Positions 8,620-18,415 of a stretch of DNA of 64,000 nucleotides are shown in pieces. The stretch comes from Bryobacterales bacterium (GTDB taxonomy: Bacteria; Acidobacteriota; Terriglobia; Bryobacterales; Bryobacteraceae), in NCBI GenBank assembly GCA_020846745.1, contig JADLDI010000074.1, forward strand, positions 1-64,000, written 5' to 3'. The notes beneath the pieces were generated by a model that saw only the letters and a program-made list of their open reading frames with translations, was not told the DNA's origin and searched no databases. A program made the position numbers and the translations under genes. The first letter of the stretch is position 1; each line of letters starts with the position of its first letter.

Positions 8620-11203
8620 CCGGTCGCGAATCGTTTCGGCGGTGGTGAAGCGGGAGTTCGCTTCGTATTTCGGCTCGCCGACCGGGTACGTGTTCATTAC
8701 CTTGTTTGTGTTTCTGTCGGGACTGGCGGCGTTCTGGCAGGAGCGGTTCTTCCTGAATAACCTCGCGAATCTGGACCAGTTAAACGCCTGGTTCCCGTAT
8801 TTGCTCGTGTTTCTGGCGCCGTCGATCACGATGACGCTGTGGGCGGAAGAACGGCGGTCGGGCACGGAGGAGTTGATCCTGACGCTGCCGACGCGCGACG
8901 GCGAGATACTGATCGGCAAGTATCTGGCGGCGCTCGGTATCTACACGGTGGCGCTGATCTTTTCGCTGAGCCATGTGGTGGTGTTGTTCTGGCTGGGGTC
9001 GCCCGATATCGGGCTGTTACTTTCGACTTATCTCGGCTACTGGTTACTGGGGGCGGCGTTGCTGCCGTTGGGGTTACTGGCTTCGCAGGTGACGGACAAT
9101 CTGACGGTGGCGTTCATTCTCGGGTCCGCGTTGTGCGCCGTTCCCGTGTTTCTGCGGCACGCGGGTGCGATTCTGCAAGGGCGTGCGCAGAGGCTGGCGG
9201 AGCAGCTTTCGGCCGTGGAACAGTTCCGCGATCTCGCTTCCGGCATCGTGACCACTTCCGCATTGATATATTTCGTCGGGTTGGCGGTGGCGATCCTATA
9301 TATCTCGATCACGATCGTGGGCCGGCGGCGCTGGCGGACGCGGATGAGCGGGCATATTGTGCTGCGTGCGGCGGCGCTGCTGATCTGTGTAGCGGCGGCG
9401 ACGGCGATTGCCGGGCGGCTGGGCAACCGGCTGGATGTGACAAGCGAACAGATCCATTCGCTTGCGCCGGATACGGTGAAGCTGCTGCGGGCGCTTGATC
9501 CAAAGCGGCCGGTATCGATTCAGGCGTATCTGAGTCCTGAGGTGCCACGGGCGTATCTTCCGGTAAGGAATAACTTGTCGACTACGCTGCGTGAGTTCGC
9601 GGCCAATGCGAAAGATCGTGTGAATGTGCGGATTGTCGAGACGGTGAAATACTCGCCGGAAGCGCGTGAGGCGCGGGAACGGTATGGCATTAACCCATTC
9701 CGGGTACCGGTGACGGAAGAGAGCGCTTCGTCGGCGAACGAGATTTTCCTCGGGCTGGTGTTCACGTCAGGCGGCGAGGAGTTCGTGATTCCGGCGTTCG
9801 ATCGCGGACTGCCGGTGGAATATGAGCTGATGCGATCGGTCCGCGTAGTGACGCGGAGTGCACGGAAGAAGGTTGGCATTCTGCAGACCGGCGCGCAACT
9901 GTTCGGCGGGTTCGACTTTCAGCGGCGCGCACAAACGAACGAATGGTCGATTGTGGCGGAGTTGAAGAAGCAATACGACGTGGCGCAGGTGTCGGCCGAT
10001 GCGGACTATCCCGAGGACGTAAGTGCGCTGATTGCGGTGCTGCCGCATACGCTGACTGCGGCGCAGTTAGAGCGATTGACGGCTTATGTGAAGCGGGGGA
10101 AGCCGGCACTGGTGCTGCTGGATCCGCTGCCGGCGTTCAATCTGCAGTTGTCGCCGCAGAACCAGGACACTGCTGCGAATCCGTTCCAGCCGGCGCCGCC
10201 CCAGAGTAACTCGACGGTGACGGATGTCCGGCCGCTGATGGAAGCGCTTGGTGTCGAGTGGGACAAGAACCGGGTGGTGTGGGATACCTACAATCCGCAC
10301 CCGCAGTTGCGGTCGCTGCCGCCGGAGGTGATTTTTGTTCCGCAGAGCGGATTCTCGAACAAGGAACAGATCTCGTCGGGGTTGCAGGAAATGGTGCTGA
10401 TTTATCCCGGGGCGATCAAACAGCGCGGGAACGCTCCGTTCGTGCCGCTATTGAAGACTGGGACCAACGCGGGCACGTTGCGGTGGGATCAACTGGTACA
10501 GCGGTCGATGTTCGGCACCGCGATCGCGCAGGGGTTGCCGCACAAACCGGCGAACGAGAGCTATGTGCTGGCCGCGAAAGTGAAGAACGCGATTGTCGCG
10601 GCGGATGCCGATCTGATGGGCGAGGAGTTTTTTGAGATCCGCAAGCGAGGCGTCGACAACCTGAACCTGGATAACGTGACGTTCCTATTGAATGCGATCG
10701 ACGAACTGGCCGGGGAACCGTCGTTTATCGCGCTGCGGAAGCGGCGGCCACGGCACCGGACACTGGAAGCAGTGGAGGCGCGGACGCGAGTGTACGAGCA
10801 GAAGCGCGACCAGGATGCACAGACCGCGGCGGCTACGGCTGAGCGGCGGTTGCAGGAAGCGCAGGCGCGGTTGGACGCGGCGGTGGCGACGGTGCAGGCT
10901 CGCGAGGATTTGGACGAGCAGGCCAAGCAGATCATGATTTCGAACCTGCAGACGGCGGAGAACCGGCGGTTGCAGGTGGCGCGGACGAATATTGAGGACG
11001 AACGGCAGCGTGCGCTCGAGAATGCGCGGGCGGGCATGGAGTCGTCCATTCGCACCATTCAGAACACGATCAAGTTGCTGGCGGTGGTGTTGCCGCCGAT
11101 CCCGGCGTTTGTGCTGTTTGTGCTGATGTCGATCCGGAAGGTGGCGCGCGAACGGTCGCGGATCTCGACGGACCGCCTGGTGGACCAGAAGGAGGCCGCA
11201 TGA
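8612..11203 (+). CDS. GldF-GldG fusion: ABC-2 permease joined to auxiliary periplasmic domain
   Basis: An 863-residue protein joining two units that are separate in many genomes. Residues 1-235 are an ABC-2 type permease with six likely membrane helices. A further helix (about 245-270) leads into a GldG-type ABC_transp_aux domain (about 275-690). Residues about 705-805 form a long charged Ala/Arg/Gln/Glu-rich coiled coil. A final membrane helix (about 818-840) and a basic tail follow. It overlaps both neighbours (8 bases upstream, ATGA downstream), suggesting translational coupling and fixed stoichiometry. The coiled coil on the outer face next to the last helix could reach a periplasmic partner such as the DUF4340 protein. 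Confidence 0.88.
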   Translation: MGNRSRIVSAVVKREFASYFGSPTGYVFITLFVFLSGLAAFWQERFFLNNLANLDQLNAWFPYLLVFLAPSITMTLWAEERRSGTEELILTLPTRDGEILIGKYLAALGIYTVALIFSLSHVVVLFWLGSPDIGLLLSTYLGYWLLGAALLPLGLLASQVTDNLTVAFILGSALCAVPVFLRHAGAILQGRAQRLAEQLSAVEQFRDLASGIVTTSALIYFVGLAVAILYISITIVGRRRWRTRMSGHIVLRAAALLICVAAATAIAGRLGNRLDVTSEQIHSLAPDTVKLLRALDPKRPVSIQAYLSPEVPRAYLPVRNNLSTTLREFAANAKDRVNVRIVETVKYSPEAREARERYGINPFRVPVTEESASSANEIFLGLVFTSGGEEFVIPAFDRGLPVEYELMRSVRVVTRSARKKVGILQTGAQLFGGFDFQRRAQTNEWSIVAELKKQYDVAQVSADADYPEDVSALIAVLPHTLTAAQLERLTAYVKRGKPALVLLDPLPAFNLQLSPQNQDTAANPFQPAPPQSNSTVTDVRPLMEALGVEWDKNRVVWDTYNPHPQLRSLPPEVIFVPQSGFSNKEQISSGLQEMVLIYPGAIKQRGNAPFVPLLKTGTNAGTLRWDQLVQRSMFGTAIAQGLPHKPANESYVLAAKVKNAIVAADADLMGEEFFEIRKRGVDNLNLDNVTFLLNAIDELAGEPSFIALRKRRPRHRTLEAVEARTRVYEQKRDQDAQTAAATAERRLQEAQARLDAAVATVQAREDLDEQAKQIMISNLQTAENRRLQVARTNIEDERQRALENARAGMESSIRTIQNTIKLLAVVLPPIPAFVLFVLMSIRKVARERSRISTDRLVDQKEAA

Positions 11204-12528
11204 AGAACGAATTTGTCCGTACAGGCTTGTTCGTGGCGGCCGCCATCGTGGCGATTGGGGCGGCTAACTACATTGAGCCCGAAGCGGCTAAGTCGGAGAT
11301 CTTCTCCGACACCGGCGAGACGTTCTTCCCTGAGTTTCGCGACGTGATGGCGGTGAAGGCGATCGAGGTGGTGGATTACGACGAAGCCGATGCGGTGGCT
11401 CGCCCGCTGAAGGTCGAGTTCCGCAAGAATCGCTGGGTGCTGACGTCGCACAGCGATTATCCGGCTGAAGCAAAAGACCGGATGGCGAAGACGGCGGCGG
11501 CGCTGATCGATCTGAAGAAAGATCAGGCGGTGAGCGACCGCTGGGAGGACCATGCGGGCTATGGTGTGATCGATCCGCTGGATACCAAGAACCCGAGCCT
11601 ACAGGGTCGCGGGAAACGGATCACTTTGAAGGACGCCGGCAACACGACGCTCGCGGAACTGATTATCGGGAAAGCGGCGCCGAACAAGGCGGGCTACCGG
11701 TATGTCCGTCTGCCGGGGCAGAAGCGGACCTATGCGATCAAGACTGAGGTGGACGCTTCGGCGCGGTTTGAGGATTGGGTGGAATCGAACCTGTTGCGCG
11801 CAACTCCGGCCGACATTGTGAAGATGACACTCAACGCGTACCAGATTGACGAGCAGTTCGGCCGCTTGGTGAACCTGCAGCGGACGGTGATGGAAAAGGA
11901 CAAGCCGTCATGGAACGATCAAGCGAGAACGACGGCTGCGGCACTGGCTTCGCTGCGAGTGGTGGGCGCGCGCCCAAAACCGCCGCAACTGGCGGAACAA
12001 CTGAAGACTGGGCAACTCGCGCTGACTTTGGAAACGGTGATGAGCTTGCGACAGCGCGGCTTCCACATCACGCCGAACGGTCAGTTGCTGTCGAATGAAG
12101 GTGAACTGGGTGTTGAAACCGCGCAGGGGTTGATTTATACGCTGCGGTTCGGCGAAGTTGTTAGCGACTCAACGGCCGTTTCGGCGGCGTCGGTGGCCAA
12201 ACCGCGCGAGAACCGGTATCTGTTTGTTACGGTTGGAGCGAAGAATCCGGACAAAGAGCCGCAGGCGAAGGCATTGACCGCGAAATTCGCCGATTGGTAC
12301 TACGTGATTTCGGGAGCTGACTTCGCGAAGCTGCATCCGGGGCGGCGAGAACAGTCGAAGGTGGTTGCGCCGCCGGGATTGCCTCCGGGGTTCCCCGCCG
12401 AGATGATGCAGCGCGAACGGCCGCAAGCAATGCCAGGGCAACCAGGCATGCAGGGTCCGGCGCGTCCGCCGGTGCAAGGTCCGGCATTGCCGCCCGGAGC
12501 AGCGCCGCGGCCTCAGCCGCAAGACTGA
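11200..12528 (+). CDS. DUF4340 domain-containing membrane-anchored protein
   Basis: A 442-residue protein with one N-terminal membrane helix (residues about 7-25), a DUF4340 region through about residue 380, and a Pro/Gln/Met-rich low-complexity tail of about 60 residues. DUF4340 proteins are regularly encoded beside GldA/GldF/GldG-like transporters and are presumed to be periplasmic components. The start overlaps the upstream stop by ATGA, making it the third gene of the same operon. The proline-rich tail looks disordered and may cross or contact the cell wall. Confidence 0.87.
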   Translation: MKNEFVRTGLFVAAAIVAIGAANYIEPEAAKSEIFSDTGETFFPEFRDVMAVKAIEVVDYDEADAVARPLKVEFRKNRWVLTSHSDYPAEAKDRMAKTAAALIDLKKDQAVSDRWEDHAGYGVIDPLDTKNPSLQGRGKRITLKDAGNTTLAELIIGKAAPNKAGYRYVRLPGQKRTYAIKTEVDASARFEDWVESNLLRATPADIVKMTLNAYQIDEQFGRLVNLQRTVMEKDKPSWNDQARTTAAALASLRVVGARPKPPQLAEQLKTGQLALTLETVMSLRQRGFHITPNGQLLSNEGELGVETAQGLIYTLRFGEVVSDSTAVSAASVAKPRENRYLFVTVGAKNPDKEPQAKALTAKFADWYYVISGADFAKLHPGRREQSKVVAPPGLPPGFPAEMMQRERPQAMPGQPGMQGPARPPVQGPALPPGAAPRPQPQD

Positions 12529-12598
12529 CCTTCGAGAATCCGGTTACTCTAGGAATAGAATCTGGGCCAACCGGCATCTAACGAAAGGCAGAACCAAA

Positions 12599-13522
12599 AT
12601 GATCGTTCGTTCCGCACTGGGCATTCCCTATTCGAAAGTCACGCCAAAGGGCGCTTATCTGAACCGGCGGCAACTGATCGCCGCGGCGGCCGGCGGGTTG
12701 GTTGCGCCGGCGGCGGGTTTTGCCGGCACGAAGCTTGCGGGCGTGGTGAAGAGCAAGTACAGCACCGACGAGAAGCCGAACGCCTATCGCGACATCACGA
12801 CCTACAACAACTACTACGAATTCGGGACGTCGAAGGAGCAGCCCGCGGAACTGGCGAAGAACTTCGTGACGTCACCGTGGCAGATCGCGATTGACGGCGC
12901 GGTCACCAAGCCGAAGGTGCTGGACTGGGACGCGATCGTGAAACTGGCGCCGCTGGAGGAACGGATCTACCGGTTCCGGTGTGTGGAAGCGTGGTCGATG
13001 ATCATACCGTGGGTTGGGTTCCCGCTGAGCGCGCTGGTCAAGGCCGCCGATCCGCTGGGCAAAGCGAAGTACGTCGCTTTTGAGACTTACTACAACACGA
13101 AGCAGATGCCCTATTCGCGATACGCGGGCATCGACCTGCCTTATGTCGAAGGGCTGCGGATGGACGAGGCGATGCACCCGCTTACCATTTTGGCCGTGGG
13201 GCTGTACGGCGAGACGCTGCCGAACCAGAACGGCGCGCCGGTGCGGCTGATTGTGCCGTGGAAGTACGGGTTCAAGAGCATCAAGTCGATTGTGAAGATC
13301 AAGTTCACGGAGAAGCAGCCGCCAACCACCTGGAATATTCGCAATTCGCAGGAGTATGGGTTCTATTCGAACGTGAATCCGGAAGTGGACCATCCGCGGT
13401 GGAGCCAGGCGAAGGAACGGCGCATCGGCGAGTTCTTCAAGCGCGACACGGTGAAGTTCAATGGCTACGGCGACCAGGTGGCCAGCCTGTACTCGAGCAT
13501 GGACCTGCGCAAGCAGTACTGA
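12599..13522 (+). CDS. msrP: MsrP, molybdopterin-dependent protein-methionine-sulfoxide reductase catalytic subunit
   Basis: A 307-residue periplasmic Mo-cofactor enzyme of the YedY/MsrP family that reduces methionine sulfoxide in oxidised envelope proteins. A Tat-type twin arginine ([12 protein letters not shown], about residues 22-33) precedes the mature part. The Mo-ligating cysteine is in [10 protein letters not shown], followed by the conserved PWVGFPL. The molybdopterin-binding [12 protein letters not shown] segment is present near residue 220. It is followed after 5 bases by the haem membrane partner MsrQ. Confidence 0.96.
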   Translation: MIVRSALGIPYSKVTPKGAYLNRRQLIAAAAGGLVAPAAGFAGTKLAGVVKSKYSTDEKPNAYRDITTYNNYYEFGTSKEQPAELAKNFVTSPWQIAIDGAVTKPKVLDWDAIVKLAPLEERIYRFRCVEAWSMIIPWVGFPLSALVKAADPLGKAKYVAFETYYNTKQMPYSRYAGIDLPYVEGLRMDEAMHPLTILAVGLYGETLPNQNGAPVRLIVPWKYGFKSIKSIVKIKFTEKQPPTTWNIRNSQEYGFYSNVNPEVDHPRWSQAKERRIGEFFKRDTVKFNGYGDQVASLYSSMDLRKQY

Positions 13523-13527
13523 TTTTC

Positions 13528-14154
13528 ATGAAGAAGGTCGCCAAGGCCGCGGTGTTCTTCCTGTCGCTCGTCCCGCTCGGATACTTCGTATGGGGCGCGC
13601 TGGCGGACCGGTTGGGTCCGAACCCGATCGAAGCGATCACGCGCGGCACCGGCGACTGGACGTTACGATCCCTATTGCTAACGCTGGCAATCACCCCGGC
13701 GCGGAAGCTGTTGGGGCGGCCCGAACTGATCCGGTACCGGCGCATGCTCGGGTTGTTCGCCTTCTTCTACGGCTTTCTGCATCTGGTGACGTGGGTGTGG
13801 TTGGACAAGTTCTTCGATGTGGGCGAGATGTGGAAGGACGTGGCCAAGCGGAAGTTCATCACCGTGGGCATGATGGCTTTTGTGGCGATGGCGCCGCTGG
13901 CGATCACGTCGACGGCGGGCTGGATCAGGCGCATGGGTGGCAAGCGATGGCAGTTGCTGCACCGGTTGATCTACGTTTCTGCAATTGGCGGCGTGATCCA
14001 CTACTGGTGGCTGGTGAAGTCGGATATACGGTCGCCGGCGATGTACGGAGCGATTGCGGCGGTGCTGTTAGGCGCGCGGCTCGCGATGCGCAACCGGAAG
14101 GGAACGACGGCAACCAAGAACACCAGCGGCAACATCGTTCCGGCACGAGGGTAG
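13528..14154 (+). CDS. msrQ: MsrQ, haem-binding membrane subunit of the methionine sulfoxide reductase
   Basis: A 208-residue membrane protein of the ferric-reductase-like YedZ/MsrQ family. It passes electrons from the quinone pool or flavins to MsrP. About five to six membrane helices are visible, with the family-typical histidines in helices around FLHLVTWVW and LLHRLIYVSAIGGVIHYWW that should ligate haem b. The frame is open far upstream into msrP, but ATG at 13528, 5 bases after the msrP stop, begins a basic N-terminus followed directly by the first helix. No ribosome site is evident, so coupling to msrP translation is likely. Confidence 0.93.
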   Translation: MKKVAKAAVFFLSLVPLGYFVWGALADRLGPNPIEAITRGTGDWTLRSLLLTLAITPARKLLGRPELIRYRRMLGLFAFFYGFLHLVTWVWLDKFFDVGEMWKDVAKRKFITVGMMAFVAMAPLAITSTAGWIRRMGGKRWQLLHRLIYVSAIGGVIHYWWLVKSDIRSPAMYGAIAAVLLGARLAMRNRKGTTATKNTSGNIVPARG

Positions 14155-14166
14155 CGAGGGGGCTTT

Positions 14167-14200
14167 TAGAGAGCCACGGCTTCTAGAGAGCCACGGCTTC
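14167..14200. repeat. 17-bp perfect tandem duplication across a stop codon
   Basis: Two identical 17-base units, 14167-14183 and 14184-14200, are adjacent. The second (14184-14200) encodes the last five residues and most of the stop of the minus-strand ornithine cyclodeaminase gene; the other copy lies just beyond the stop. Confidence 0.9.
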
Positions 14201-15124
14201 GAGATGGACGCCGGCGCTGTCTTTGAGTGCCTGCTCGTAGATGAAAGCAGCGACCGCAATATCCTGCAGGCCCAACCCGTTCGACTTGAAGATGGTGATC
14301 TCGTCAGCCGTTGAGCGCTGTCGCGAGCCGGTGACCACGTCTTTCATCTCGCAGAGGCGCGGGCTGTTCCAGTCCTCGTCGGTCCAGGCGAGCAGCAGGT
14401 CGCCCGATTCGATTTTGGCCTGGTCCATCGCATCGACGGCGATCAGGTTGGCACGGGCGACTAAGTCGGCGGGGATTTCACGGCGTTGGGGGTTGTTCGA
14501 TCCCATAGCATTGACATGGGCGCCTGGGGACACCCAATCGCTTTCAACTACCGGGTCTTTGGCGAACGTTGCGGTGACGACGATGTCGGCCCCACGAACG
14601 GCTTCTTCGGCCGTAGCGGTGGCGATGCCGCCGACATCGGACGCGAAGCGGTTGCGTTTGTCCGCGTTGCGGGACCAGACACGGACCTCGCGGATGTCGC
14701 GGACGGCGCGCATGGCGTCCACCTGGGTTCGCGCCTGGAAGCCAGAGCCGATAACTGCGAGCACAGAGGCGTCTGGTTTCGCCAAGTACTTCGTGGCTAC
14801 GCCGGAGGCGGCGCCGGTGCGGATCTGACCGAGGTGGTTGGCTTCGAACATCGCGAGCGGTGCGGCTGTCGCGGCATCGTAGAGCATGACCAGGAAGTGC
14901 GCACCGTGCTTTACATGCGTGGAATAGACCTTTGTGCCGAAGTACTTGCCGTAGGCTCCGGCCAACTGATGCAGGACTGCGCCGGTAGGCAGCATGAGGC
15001 GGCGGCGTGGTTGATGCATGGCCTTGCCCTCTGCCAGTTGCCGCCATGCGTCTTCTACCAGCCGGACGGCTTCGGCCATGGGGAGCAGGCGCTGCACGTC
15101 GGCCTCTTTAATCAGGGTGATCAT
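14183..15124 (-). CDS. Ornithine cyclodeaminase / mu-crystallin family NAD(P)-dependent enzyme
   Basis: A 313-residue enzyme of the ornithine cyclodeaminase/mu-crystallin family, which includes lysine cyclodeaminase, alanine dehydrogenase and imine reductases. The Rossmann loop is VIGSGFQARTQ (about residues 125-135), followed by a Trp-Ser-Arg cofactor segment typical of these NAD(P) enzymes. It has the usual length. Its ATG overlaps the stop of the ceramidase-like gene (ATGA), so it closes the long minus-strand run. The exact substrate cannot be told. The 3' end carries a 17-bp tandem duplication that leaves the reading frame unchanged. Confidence 0.9.
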   Translation of the reverse strand: MITLIKEADVQRLLPMAEAVRLVEDAWRQLAEGKAMHQPRRRLMLPTGAVLHQLAGAYGKYFGTKVYSTHVKHGAHFLVMLYDAATAAPLAMFEANHLGQIRTGAASGVATKYLAKPDASVLAVIGSGFQARTQVDAMRAVRDIREVRVWSRNADKRNRFASDVGGIATATAEEAVRGADIVVTATFAKDPVVESDWVSPGAHVNAMGSNNPQRREIPADLVARANLIAVDAMDQAKIESGDLLLAWTDEDWNSPRLCEMKDVVTGSRQRSTADEITIFKSNGLGLQDIAVAAFIYEQALKDSAGVHLEAVAL

Positions 15125-16887
15125 TTTGCGAATACACTCACTTCGTCTAACTTGCCCTCAATTGGACCAATCGATAGTTCGGACCCGCTGAACTCCGTGC
15201 GGCGCTGTTGCCACGTGCGGCCGCCCAGCGCGTCCCACACCCAATACTCGGCCACATAGCCTTCGACAGACGCGGGGAGCGTTGCCTTCAAGCGCGCGCC
15301 CGCCAGGTACGGCGCACGTCCGTCGTGCCCATCCAAGCCCCACGCAAACATCCCATCGAACTTCGCGGCCAGCCCGGTCATCACGTCCTTTGGCTGGTCT
15401 CCCGAGATTTCGTTTAAACGCCAGTAGGCTACCGGCTTGCGGCCTTCGGGGAACTCCGGCTTGTCTTCGATTGGTAGCTTCCGTTCCTCGCCCGCCACCT
15501 TTTCGAGCAGCTTCAGCAGGGTTTCGACGATCTTCGGTTCGGCCTGCACTTCCAATCCAGCGGTGCGTGCGGGCCATGTCGTGTAGCCGCCGAGTTGATG
15601 CTGCTCGGGTGGGGGGATGTAGCCTTCCGCGCCGTTGGCGAGTTCGATGTTGAACGTCATATCCAACGGACTTTGCTGTTTCAGCTTCAGCCCGGTGATC
15701 GCATAGACTTCGTTGGGGATGGCGGTGATGCCGAGTTCGCCGATGCGGATGGCCTGCAATTTCAACTCGCGCTTGGGATCCTCATGGAGGTAGATGGCTT
15801 CCCTGGCGTAGATATCGGGGCGCTCGACAGGAAGTTTGTCACCCAGCTTTGCCGCGGTATCGCGCGCCCAGGCGAGGCGTTGGGCATCGGGTATCCGGCG
15901 CTTAAGGCTGAGTTTGGCTTCTTCCATCTTGAGCGGCACGCGCTCGTGATACTCGATTCCGTCCAGGCCTTGCGAGGCGATGGCGACCAGGGTGGACGTA
16001 TAGCGCTCGATGGTTTGGTTGGACTTGGGCTGGCCGTAGTCCATCCACATCTGGTCGCCGGAAGTGCCCTGGGACATCATGGCGACGAAGTCGTCACCGG
16101 CTTTGATCGACTTGCCCAAAGTTTCCGAGAACAGCCCAAAGTAGTCGGCCGACAGGACGCCGTCGCCGAAGTAGTGTTGGGAGTAGTTGGCCAGCACCGC
16201 TCGGGGTTTGCCTTCGGGGGTCTGCACAGAGAGTAGTGAAAGAGCTGTGTCGGACGGACCGGAGGGGTGGAGCACGTTCGGGTTCTGATAGCCGGGGTGC
16301 ATGTTGGCGCGGACGTTCTTGACGCCGAACGGGTCCGTCAGCATCTTGTCCGGATGGAAGATCCAGCGGCGCGTATGCGTATGGTCGGGTGCATCGACCG
16401 CGGCCCAGCCGATCCGCGCCGGAGCGAGCTTCTGCTTGGCGGCGACGATGGCGGCCGCGATCCGGTCAGGCAGCCAGGCGGCGTAAGCGGTGTCGACTCG
16501 AGAGCCGAGGCACGCCATCACGGCCGGAGCCGAATGAGCGTGGGTGGCGGAGATCAACATGCGATGCGGCGGAATACCGGTCTTCTTCGAAGCGAGCGCC
16601 TTGGCTTGGTCGATCAGCTCGCGCGGCATCATACAGGAGTCCACTACGACGATGGCGATGGTGGTCGACCCTTCATTCAGCACCAACGCTCGCGCATGGA
16701 GCGGGGTCTTGGGCTTGTCGGCGGACCGCTCGTTGAACATGCAGTTCACGATTACCGGGAACTGGGTGGGAGTTACATCCACCTTGGCCGCACCGGCGCG
16801 AAGGGGGCCTTGTGCCACGGCCAGAGAGGCGCAGCCGGCCAGCAGGACTACTTGGCGAAACGCTTGAAGAAGCTGGTGTCGTTCCAT
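15121..16887 (-). CDS. Neutral/alkaline ceramidase-like exported hydrolase
   Basis: A 588-residue protein whose N-terminal two thirds match the neutral/alkaline non-lysosomal ceramidase fold: LRAGAAKVDVTPTQFPV near residue 30, then SATHAHSAPA and NYSQHYFGDG with likely metal-binding histidines. The C-terminal 100 residues resemble a sandwich module. A signal peptide covers about residues 1-25. The frame extends 44 codons further upstream, but ATG 16887 has GGAG 8 bases before it and starts the signal peptide. It overlaps the upstream M28 gene by 40 bases. In environmental bacteria this family is often annotated without proven ceramide activity, so the substrate is uncertain. Confidence 0.85.
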   Translation of the reverse strand: MERHQLLQAFRQVVLLAGCASLAVAQGPLRAGAAKVDVTPTQFPVIVNCMFNERSADKPKTPLHARALVLNEGSTTIAIVVVDSCMMPRELIDQAKALASKKTGIPPHRMLISATHAHSAPAVMACLGSRVDTAYAAWLPDRIAAAIVAAKQKLAPARIGWAAVDAPDHTHTRRWIFHPDKMLTDPFGVKNVRANMHPGYQNPNVLHPSGPSDTALSLLSVQTPEGKPRAVLANYSQHYFGDGVLSADYFGLFSETLGKSIKAGDDFVAMMSQGTSGDQMWMDYGQPKSNQTIERYTSTLVAIASQGLDGIEYHERVPLKMEEAKLSLKRRIPDAQRLAWARDTAAKLGDKLPVERPDIYAREAIYLHEDPKRELKLQAIRIGELGITAIPNEVYAITGLKLKQQSPLDMTFNIELANGAEGYIPPPEQHQLGGYTTWPARTAGLEVQAEPKIVETLLKLLEKVAGEERKLPIEDKPEFPEGRKPVAYWRLNEISGDQPKDVMTGLAAKFDGMFAWGLDGHDGRAPYLAGARLKATLPASVEGYVAEYWVWDALGGRTWQQRRTEFSGSELSIGPIEGKLDEVSVFAK

Positions 16888-18413
16888 CGTGGTCGCTCCG
16901 ATTGATTCGCCAACGTGAGGGCGAGTTCTTCGATAAGGCGGTTGAACTGGGCGGCGGCCTGTTTGTCGACCGTCTGCGTCAGATCGTCCGAGGGAGCATG
17001 ATATCGCTTTGCGACCCATTGTTTCTGCAACTCATGCTCGGGGGTGTTCAATTCATAGCCGAACTTCAACGCCAGCGCCGGCACGCCCTGTTGGATGAAG
17101 CTGTACTGATCACTGCGGATGAACCGGTTCCGCTGCGGTTCCATATCGGGCTGGACCTTGAGGCCGAGCCGCGCGCACACCTGGTCGAGCGGCTTGCGCA
17201 TGGTGGACTCATCCAGACCCAGCACCATCACCGTCTTCAGCGCATGCAAGGGCAGGTACATGTCGAAGTTGATGTTGGCGACGATCGACGGCACCGTGGG
17301 GTGCGTGGCGAAATACTTGGATCCGAGCATCCCTTTCTCTTCCCCGGTGACGGCCACGAACGCGATGTTCCGTCTTGGCTTCGTTTTGCTCGTGCGCAGC
17401 AGGCGCGCCACCTCGATCAGGGTCGCTATGCCCGAGGCATTGTCCATGGCGCCGTTGTAGATCTCGTCTCCGTTGATAGCGCCGCCGCGGCCGAGGTGGT
17501 CAAGGTGGGCGGAGAGGACGACGGACTCGGACTTCAACGTCGGGCCGGCGCCGGGCAGGATGCCGCAGAGGTTCTCTGAAACGACGTCGCGCTTTTCAAC
17601 TACCGCTTGTGCACGGAGCGAGAAGGGCAGCGCGAAGCCGGGCAGCGGTTTGCCGGCGGTGGCCAGGTCCAGCAGTTCCTGTAGCTTGGTGGGTGCGTTC
17701 TCGAAGACGAGGCCGGCCCGGTCCGGGTTCAGCGACGCGGAAAAGCGTAGGCCTTTGGCGTCATCGGTGCTGGTGTCGGCGAGCGCCATGGTGGGCTGCA
17801 GGCGGGTGAGCTTGGCGCGCGACCACGGCACGTCGGTCGTCTTCGGGTTCGGAATCATGAGTGTACCGACGGCTCCGGCTGCGCGGAGGGCTTTCGCGCG
17901 TTCGGCGAGCGAGGAGAAGTGGGCGCGGAGAGGCCCGGGGATGTGGGCGGGCGAGCCTGCGATGTAGACGGCGATCTTACCCTTAACGTCCTGCCCGCGA
18001 TAATCGTCGTAATTCCGCTCGGGGATGGACAATCCGTAGCCGACGAACACCAGCGGGATAGGGGTGGACCATTCGGTCTGGACGCGGGTGGAGAGGACGG
18101 CATCGTCGCCCAGCTTGAGCGGGATGTCCTTGTCGCCACTGACCAAGGCCAGCTTCGATTGATCTTCGATGAGGCGGCGCTCCACCAGGCGTAGAGGTTG
18201 GCGGTAACCAGAGGCGCCGCATGGCCGCAACCCGGCGGCTGTCATCTGCGCGGCCACATATTGGGCGGCCTGCTCGTATCCGGGGCTGCCGGTGGCGCGG
18301 CCTTGCAAATGGTCAGAAGCGAGGAACTCGACGTGCTTCCACCAGCGGTCGGCGGGACTGGGGCTTGCCGCCCACAAGGCGGCGGTGATAGCGGCCAAGC
18401 CGAACAGCCGCAT
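16848..18413 (-). CDS. M28 family zinc aminopeptidase with PA insert, exported
   Basis: A 521-residue exopeptidase. Signal peptide about 1-20. A PA (protease-associated) insert spans roughly 130-220. The M28 catalytic part carries the metal ligands in SAHLDHLG, NASGIATLIE and TGEEKGMLGS, plus a later Asp in NINFDMY. It should remove N-terminal residues from peptides outside the cytoplasm. Its start is 2 bases after the DinB gene stop and its end overlaps the ceramidase-like gene, so all three are probably on one transcript. Confidence 0.92.
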   Translation of the reverse strand: MRLFGLAAITAALWAASPSPADRWWKHVEFLASDHLQGRATGSPGYEQAAQYVAAQMTAAGLRPCGASGYRQPLRLVERRLIEDQSKLALVSGDKDIPLKLGDDAVLSTRVQTEWSTPIPLVFVGYGLSIPERNYDDYRGQDVKGKIAVYIAGSPAHIPGPLRAHFSSLAERAKALRAAGAVGTLMIPNPKTTDVPWSRAKLTRLQPTMALADTSTDDAKGLRFSASLNPDRAGLVFENAPTKLQELLDLATAGKPLPGFALPFSLRAQAVVEKRDVVSENLCGILPGAGPTLKSESVVLSAHLDHLGRGGAINGDEIYNGAMDNASGIATLIEVARLLRTSKTKPRRNIAFVAVTGEEKGMLGSKYFATHPTVPSIVANINFDMYLPLHALKTVMVLGLDESTMRKPLDQVCARLGLKVQPDMEPQRNRFIRSDQYSFIQQGVPALALKFGYELNTPEHELQKQWVAKRYHAPSDDLTQTVDKQAAAQFNRLIEELALTLANQSERPRWNDTSFFKRFAK

Positions 18414-18415
18414 GG

